From Verrucomicrobiales bacterium (GTDB taxonomy: Bacteria > Verrucomicrobiota > Verrucomicrobiae > Limisphaerales > UBA9464), in NCBI GenBank assembly GCA_005789375.1, contig SXXZ01000139.1:1-11332 (forward strand): 11,332 nt of DNA, read 5' to 3'. Of the stretch, positions 7,668 through 11,332 are shown in pieces. Positions within the stretch are counted from its first letter, which is position 1. Each line of letters starts with the position of its first letter. Position numbers and translations under genes: made by a program. The notes under the pieces were generated by a model. The model saw only the letters and a program-made list of their open reading frames with translations, did no database searches and had not been told where the DNA came from.

Positions 7668-8009
7668 TCAGACCTGCATGCGCATGAGCTCCTGATAGCC
7701 ATCGAGCAGCTTGTTGCGGACCTCGAGCATCAGTTGGAACGAAATACTGGCTTCCTCCGAAGCGATCATTACTTGATGCAACGGTACGTTTTGACCGGAA
7801 AGCATGGCGCCGGTCGTTGCGGCGGACGTCTTCTGACTGGCGTCGGTCTTCTGCACCATTTCGGAGAGCATGTCCCCAAATCGGGATCCAGGTGCCGCAA
7901 CGGAAGTATCGCCGGCGACACTGGACGCCGTTCCTGCCGTCTTGCCCATCGCGGGCCGTGCCCAGGCTGCGGCGAGATTGCTGGAAAAGCTGTTGGTGAT
8001 AGGGGTCAT
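7668..8009 (-). CDS. fliE: Flagellar hook-basal body complex protein FliE
   Basis: The 113-residue protein has the usual FliE length (about 100-115). FliE joins the MS ring and export gate to the proximal rod. The N-terminal half is Ala/Ser/Gly-rich and probably flexible. The C-terminal half carries the conserved FliE pattern: HQVMIASEEASISFQLMLEV followed by RNKLLDGYQELMRMQV at the extreme C-terminus, matching the family ending (xEVRNKxxxAYxEIMxMxV). The ATG at 8009 lies 26 nt after the flgC stop and has no evident Shine-Dalgarno sequence. Confidence 0.95.
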   Translation of the reverse strand: MTPITNSFSSNLAAAWARPAMGKTAGTASSVAGDTSVAAPGSRFGDMLSEMVQKTDASQKTSAATTGAMLSGQNVPLHQVMIASEEASISFQLMLEVRNKLLDGYQELMRMQV

Positions 8010-8035
8010 GGTGGCGGGCCGGTGTCAGTCAGTGC

Positions 8036-8461
8036 TCAGCGCTTCCCAATGGAGAGGGCTTGTTGTGCCAATGCCCGTCCGTTGCGCATGACGGCGATGT
8101 TGGCCTCATACGAACGGTTGGCGGAAATCAGGTCTGCCATCTCCTCGTGGATATTGATGGCGGGATAAGCCACAAAACCCTCTTTGTCGGAGTCTGGATG
8201 ACCGGGCTGGTAGACCCGGACGGCAGGGCGGGGGTCTCGAACGATTTCTAGCGTCGGTTCATTCTTTGCTGAAGACGACGACTGGGCCGCCATGGCATCA
8301 CCGAGTGCTGCCTTGAATCGGACCGATTGGCGCTGGTAAGGCCCGCCATCGGCGGTCTTCGTAGTGCGCGCATTGGCAATGTTCTGACTGATGACCTCCA
8401 GTCGGACTTGCTCGGCGCGGAGTCCCTGAGATGCACTATTGGCTCCCGGAATAAGATTCAT
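8036..8461 (-). CDS. flgC: Flagellar basal-body rod protein FlgC
   Basis: The 141-residue proximal rod subunit is exported by the flagellar type III system and has no Sec signal. The N-terminal heptad-repeat helix reads LRAEQVRLEVISQNIANART (about 14-33), with the rod/hook signature SQNIANA. The C-terminal helix EEMADLISANRSYEANIAVM is the conserved FlgC end (xMVDMIxAxRSYxANxxV). The segment TTKTADGGPYQRQ is typical of FlgC. The start overlaps the flgB stop as ATGA and is preceded by a strong GGGAGG at 8467-8472, 5 nt upstream. Confidence 0.96.
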   Translation of the reverse strand: MNLIPGANSASQGLRAEQVRLEVISQNIANARTTKTADGGPYQRQSVRFKAALGDAMAAQSSSSAKNEPTLEIVRDPRPAVRVYQPGHPDSDKEGFVAYPAINIHEEMADLISANRSYEANIAVMRNGRALAQQALSIGKR

Positions 8462-8841
8462 GACATCCTCCCGCTGATGGCGGCCCGAAGCCGGGACATG
8501 CGACCTGAAATCATTTGAATGTGAAGGCTGTGTTCCAATCCATTGTCCTGCATGGCAACCAACTCGTCGGTCAGGTTGACTGAGTTGCCATCGGGGGTCC
8601 GAGCCGGCGCTGAAGAGTCGATCACCGCGTTCGGCCGAAGCGTGTTCATTGAAGAAACATCCTGACGTCGGACCGCCTCAGAGAGTTGGCTGCGAAACTG
8701 TGCAGGGACGTCCATCCGCCGAAATCCGGGCGTCTCCAGATTGGCGATGTTCGACGCCAAGGCGCGCTGCCGTTCGACACACGCATCCAGACTTCGCTTC
8801 TCCGCCATGTAGTTGACGCTGCCAAACAGCGCTTCGGTCAT
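8458..8841 (-). CDS. flgB: Flagellar basal-body rod protein FlgB
   Basis: The 127-residue proximal rod subunit is the first gene of the operon. The ATG at 8841 is chosen over the longer open frame (up to 9198) because MTEALFGSVNYMAEKRSLDA aligns with the start of FlgB proteins, placing the rod signature ALASNIANLETPGFRRMDV at about residues 27-45 as in the family. The C-terminal part contains NSVNLTDELVAMQDNGLEHS (about 86-105), matching the FlgB pattern N-x-V-D-L-xxEM-xx-M-xxN. Rod subunits form the cell-proximal axial structure and are exported through the flagellar type III pathway. A sigma-54-type promoter lies 12-27 nt upstream, implying a leader of only about a nucleotide or none. No classical Shine-Dalgarno sequence is present apart from a weak GGGGA. 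Confidence 0.94.
   Translation of the reverse strand: MTEALFGSVNYMAEKRSLDACVERQRALASNIANLETPGFRRMDVPAQFRSQLSEAVRRQDVSSMNTLRPNAVIDSSAPARTPDGNSVNLTDELVAMQDNGLEHSLHIQMISGRMSRLRAAISGRMS
8467..8472 (-). promoter_or_regulatory. Ribosome binding site of flgC
   Basis: Minus-strand GGGAGG, 5 nt before the flgC ATG at 8461, inside the end of flgB. Together with the ATGA overlap it fixes the flgC start. Confidence 0.8.
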
Positions 8842-8852
8842 ACCATCCCCGC

Positions 8853-8868
8853 AGCACGGGTCGTGCCA
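8853..8868 (-). promoter_or_regulatory. Sigma-54 (RpoN) promoter for the flgB operon
   Basis: Minus-strand TGGCACGACCCGTGCT matches the sigma-54 consensus TGGCACGNNNNTTGCW at all defined positions but one (the first T of TTGC is G). The invariant GG and GC have the standard 10 bases between them. Sigma-54 plus a flagellar enhancer-binding activator controls middle flagellar genes in many bacteria, so the location just before flgB makes biological sense. The predicted start site, about 12 nt downstream, falls at about 8842, directly beside the flgB ATG. The same bases contain a perfect 5-bp inverted repeat (GCACG, 3-nt spacer, CGTGC; 8854-8866), so an operator or hairpin is an alternative reading. 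Confidence 0.68.
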
Positions 8869-8887
8869 TAGGTCTCCAGAGAATGAT

Positions 8888-8903
8888 TGGCCTACGAGTT
8901 GCT
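8888..8903 (+). promoter_or_regulatory. Weaker sigma-54-like site facing the Sel1-repeat gene
   Basis: Plus-strand TGGCCTACGAGTTGCT keeps TGGC at -24, a perfect TTGCT at -12 and the standard 10-base GG to GC spacing, but differs from consensus at three bases after TGGC. The predicted start site is about 8914. That would cut off the GAGGG preceding the ATG at 8917, but would fit the alternative GTG start at 8956, which has CGGGGA 5 nt upstream. It is a candidate only. Confidence 0.35.
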
Positions 8904-8916
8904 GCGAGGGACAGAG

Positions 8917-10704
8917 ATGTTGGTATCGCGAACAGATCAATCCACGGGGACCCTGGTGAGGAGATCTCTGTCTGGACTTCTTGTGGCCGCGATGGTCTTC
9001 GCTGTGGGCGGTGCGCTGTGGGCGGTGGATCAGCCTGTTGAGAAACCCGCTCAACCGGCTCTCATTGCTGAGGCACTCGATCCGGCTCCCAGCAGCGTTG
9101 CGGCCGGCGATGCGTTTCCTCCCATGGTGCAGGTTCCCGACTCTTCCGGGCCATCGGATGCGTCTTGGTCTTGGTTCAACGTCGGTTTGTCCAACCAACT
9201 CAAACAGGTGACGGGTTCTACCCCGGTTTTGTTGGATGCCTATTCCCGGGCGGCACAGAGTCAGAGTTCACCCGCTTTAGTGAACCTGGGATACTTATAT
9301 GAAACCGGGCGGGGAGTCCCTAAAGACATCGCCAAGGCCATGTCTTACTACCGCCAAGCCGCTGAGTTGGGCAATCCGGTCGCTCTCTATAATTTGGGAC
9401 GCAGCTATTACACAGGAACCAACGGATTACCCTTGGACTGGTCGGCTGCCCGGAAATATTTGGATCATGCTTCTGGCGAAGGTCTGGTCGCCGCTCAGCA
9501 CCTCTTGGGACAACTCAATTTGGATCAAAACCAAGCGTCTAATGCAGTGGTTTGGTTCTCCCGTGCTGCAGAGCACGGCTTTGTGCCTTCGATGTGCAGT
9601 TTGGCAAGCCTCTATCATTATGGTCGTGGGGCTCCTGTGGACTTGTCCCGAGCCATTCAGTGGTACCGCAGGGCTGCGGACTCCGACTTCGTGCCTGCTC
9701 AGTATCAATTGGGGGTGATTTACGATTCGGGAAGCAGTGTTCAGAATCCGGTCATGGCCGAGACCTACCTGCGTAAGGCTGCAGAACATGGGCACCGTGA
9801 ATCTCAATACCTCCTCGGTCAGTATTACTACCGAGGCCGAGTCATGAAGACGGATATGGCCGAGGCTTATCGTTGGTGGACTCTGTCTGAAATGAGCGGC
9901 CTAGAGGTCGCCTCGGGCGCTCGGCGTCAGTTGATGCGTATTATTGCGCCGATCGATTTGGACCGTGGCCGGTCTTTAGTCAACGATTTCAGGCCCATTG
10001 TCTCAACCTTCCGGGATGACGGGGTGGCCGCTATCCAAGCCGACACCCGGATGACCGATCAAACGCCCAGTGCCTTCGGAGCGGGCTTTATCGTGTCCGG
10101 TGCTGGGCATGTCCTGACGAGCGCGAGGCATGTGCCCAATTCTTCGCGGAGTATCACAGTGAGCATTGTCGGCGGCAAACTCCGGGCAACACCGGTCAAG
10201 GTGGATTCCTCTCTGGGTTTGGCCATTGTGCAAATCCAAGGTGGAGCTCGGTCTTTTCATTCGCTGGCGGTCCAAACCAACCGTAGTTCCATAAGACCGG
10301 GTTCTTGGGTGTTCTGCATGCAAATGGAGCCAGGAGCCAGTTCGCGTGACAGTCTTCAACCCAGCGCACATCGGTCGCGGATCCTGCGCAACTCCGGGAT
10401 GAAGGCCGATCCGCGCTACTTCACCCTTTCAGACCGGATGCCCTTGTCCACGGTGGGTGCACCGGTTCTCGATGTTTCGGGTCAGATTCTCGGAATCGTG
10501 ACCGACCCGGCCCCCAAGGCTTACCCGAACTCGGGGGCCATCGCTCTTTCAGCCCGCTACATCCACGACTTCCTTCGCATCAGCGGCATCACCGCTGAGC
10601 CGGGGATGCAGGTGGAGGAGCGGGGTGAGGCGGCACCACCGGCTCCGATGGTTGCCAATAACTCTCTGGTACACGTGACTGCCTACTCATCATTGCTTCC
10701 ATGA
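8917..10704 (+). CDS. Secreted Sel1-repeat protein with a degenerate trypsin/HtrA-like domain
   Basis: From the ATG at 8917 (GAGGG 6 nt upstream) the product has 595 residues. A Sec signal peptide spans about 14-36 (RR, hydrophobic core, ALWA cleavage site). An alternative GTG at 8956 gives a compact signal peptide starting directly before the RR. Residues 37-117 are a Pro/Ala/Ser-rich linker. Six Sel1/TPR-like repeats of about 36 residues (one shortened) span about 119-330, with pattern A-x-x-LGxxYxxGxGV-xxDxxxAxxWYRxAAExG. Residues about 387-555 resemble a trypsin-2/HtrA domain (GAGFIVSGAGHVLTSARHV; later GAPVLDVSGQILGIVTD). The triad looks lost: Gly 434 stands where DLA-type Asp is expected, Val 513 replaces the Ser of GNSGGP, and the His is shifted by one residue. 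So a binding or scaffold role outside the cytoplasm is inferred. Its gene is divergent from the flagellar operon and joined to the next gene by ATGA. Confidence 0.85.
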   Translation: MLVSRTDQSTGTLVRRSLSGLLVAAMVFAVGGALWAVDQPVEKPAQPALIAEALDPAPSSVAAGDAFPPMVQVPDSSGPSDASWSWFNVGLSNQLKQVTGSTPVLLDAYSRAAQSQSSPALVNLGYLYETGRGVPKDIAKAMSYYRQAAELGNPVALYNLGRSYYTGTNGLPLDWSAARKYLDHASGEGLVAAQHLLGQLNLDQNQASNAVVWFSRAAEHGFVPSMCSLASLYHYGRGAPVDLSRAIQWYRRAADSDFVPAQYQLGVIYDSGSSVQNPVMAETYLRKAAEHGHRESQYLLGQYYYRGRVMKTDMAEAYRWWTLSEMSGLEVASGARRQLMRIIAPIDLDRGRSLVNDFRPIVSTFRDDGVAAIQADTRMTDQTPSAFGAGFIVSGAGHVLTSARHVPNSSRSITVSIVGGKLRATPVKVDSSLGLAIVQIQGGARSFHSLAVQTNRSSIRPGSWVFCMQMEPGASSRDSLQPSAHRSRILRNSGMKADPRYFTLSDRMPLSTVGAPVLDVSGQILGIVTDPAPKAYPNSGAIALSARYIHDFLRISGITAEPGMQVEERGEAAPPAPMVANNSLVHVTAYSSLLP

Positions 10705-11332
10705 CTTTGGAAAACTCATCTGCCATGGAACTTCAGGATTCCGTGACTCCCCCAAACCCGATCCAGGTGTTGACCCGCGAAGGGCACTCGCGCCTGGCGT
10801 CGATCCTTCGGGAGTTGGTGGCCAATTTGCCCCACGAGTTCCCCACTCCGGATTCGGGGTCCCGATCGCCCAATGAAGGGAATGTCGTCTTCACACCGTT
10901 TCGCCCACCGCCGCTAGATCAGGGGACCTGGATGGATCGGGCCCGACAGGTGGCAGTGGCTGCAGCGGTGCTCCGGCGAGAGGCGCCAAATGCGGCCAGA
11001 GATTGGCTGGATGAACGGTGCGGATTGCGCTTTGACGAGTCCCAGGTTGAGCGAGCGGCTCTTACTCTCGATTCCCAAATCCGCGGATGGCGACGCCGGA
11101 GACTCCCCAGACATTTCTGGCTCTTTGTGCTGACGTGGCGGGAGCGAATTAGCCAAAACTCCGGTTCGGAATGCCTGCCGGCCACGTGTCTGGTGGCCGT
11201 CGATCAGCATGGGTATCGCATGGTCGCAGATTTCACCTTAGGTGCGGCCAGCACTCCCAATTGGCCCGAGATTTTCCGCGCTTTGGATCAGCGAGGGATG
11301 GGGGAGATTTCTGGGTTAACCGCACGAATGAC
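10701..11332 (+). CDS. IS256/Mutator-like transposase relative, apparently non-catalytic (partial)
   Basis: The frame is open for 210 codons from the ATG at 10701, which overlaps the preceding stop as ATGA, to the right edge. An ATG at 10725 is an alternative start; neither has a strong Shine-Dalgarno sequence. The first 70 residues are unassigned and Pro-rich. Residues about 110-210 follow the layout of IS256-family (Transposase_mut) proteins: SQVERAALTLDSQIRGWRRR resembles VSRxxxELDEEVExWRxRPL; HFWLFVLTWRE resembles YLWLDALYVKVRE; CLVAVDQHGYRMVADFTLG resembles LVAIGVNxDGRREVLGxExG; and WPEIFRALDQRGM resembles FWxEFLRxLKxRGL. The first catalytic Asp (WLDA) is Phe here. The second (SDAH) aligns with Ala-Arg-Met near the window edge. 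It may be a domesticated protein or a decaying element; the unbroken coupled frame favours the former. The similarity is from memory of the family and was not computed. Confidence 0.6.
   Translation, partial: MTLENSSAMELQDSVTPPNPIQVLTREGHSRLASILRELVANLPHEFPTPDSGSRSPNEGNVVFTPFRPPPLDQGTWMDRARQVAVAAAVLRREAPNAARDWLDERCGLRFDESQVERAALTLDSQIRGWRRRRLPRHFWLFVLTWRERISQNSGSECLPATCLVAVDQHGYRMVADFTLGAASTPNWPEIFRALDQRGMGEISGLTARM

Noticed and set aside
7664..7674. Palindrome GGTCT-C-AGACC at the fliE stop as a possible terminator
   Set aside because: A one-base loop cannot form a stable hairpin and no U-run follows on the minus strand.
8842..9198. N-terminal extension of the flgB open frame
   Set aside because: The extension overlaps the signal peptide and start of the Sel1-repeat gene in antisense, and FlgB homology begins at the ATG at 8841.
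1..11332. CRISPR array, tRNA or rRNA genes
   Set aside because: No short regularly spaced repeats with unique spacers were seen, and almost all sequence is accounted for by coding frames; the only repeats found are in-frame within the FliK-like gene.

Overview
The window is the proximal (basal-body/export) part of a flagellar gene cluster on the minus strand, plus a divergent two-gene unit on the plus strand. The flagellar order, read right to left, is flgB, flgC, fliE, fliF, fliG, fliH, fliI, fliJ, a MotE-like membrane protein, and the start of a long Ser/Pro-rich gene in the position of fliK that leaves the window at base 1. The genes abut or overlap. ATGA overlaps join flgB/flgC, fliF/fliG and MotE-like/FliK-like, and a TGATG overlap joins fliH/fliI. 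The only gaps are 26 nt (flgC-fliE) and 61 nt (fliE-fliF), so this reads as one operon.

The organism is a flagellated, probably Gram-negative bacterium with fairly high GC content. The compact flgBC-fliEFGHIJ block occurs in many phyla. The FlgC style and the Sel1-repeat protein made me think of the PVC/Verrucomicrobiota group, but the sequence alone does not settle this.

Region by region: 1-1599 (minus) is the FliK-like gene, open throughout and carrying an internal 186-bp-period repeat near its cut end. 1596-2770 (minus) holds the MotE-like protein and FliJ. 2774-4818 (minus) holds the export ATPase FliI and its regulator FliH. 4827-7606 (minus) holds the rotor proteins FliG and FliF. 7668-8841 (minus) holds FliE, FlgC and FlgB. 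8842-8916 is a 75-bp divergent intergenic region with a near-consensus sigma-54 promoter facing flgB and a weaker sigma-54-like site facing the other way. 8917-10704 (plus) encodes a secreted Sel1-repeat protein fused to a trypsin/HtrA-like domain whose catalytic triad looks lost. 10701-11332 (plus, cut by the window edge) encodes a protein resembling IS256/Mutator-type transposases but lacking the first catalytic Asp and probably the second. It is joined to the Sel1 gene by an ATGA overlap.

How the genes work together: FliF forms the MS ring and FliG the rotor switch on its cytoplasmic face. FliE, FlgB and FlgC begin the rod. FliH, FliI and FliJ energise type III export, and FliK would set hook length. 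The plus-strand pair shares the control region with flgB and consists of two apparently non-catalytic derivatives of enzyme families. It is the least explained part of the window. There is no gene-free stretch longer than 300 bases.
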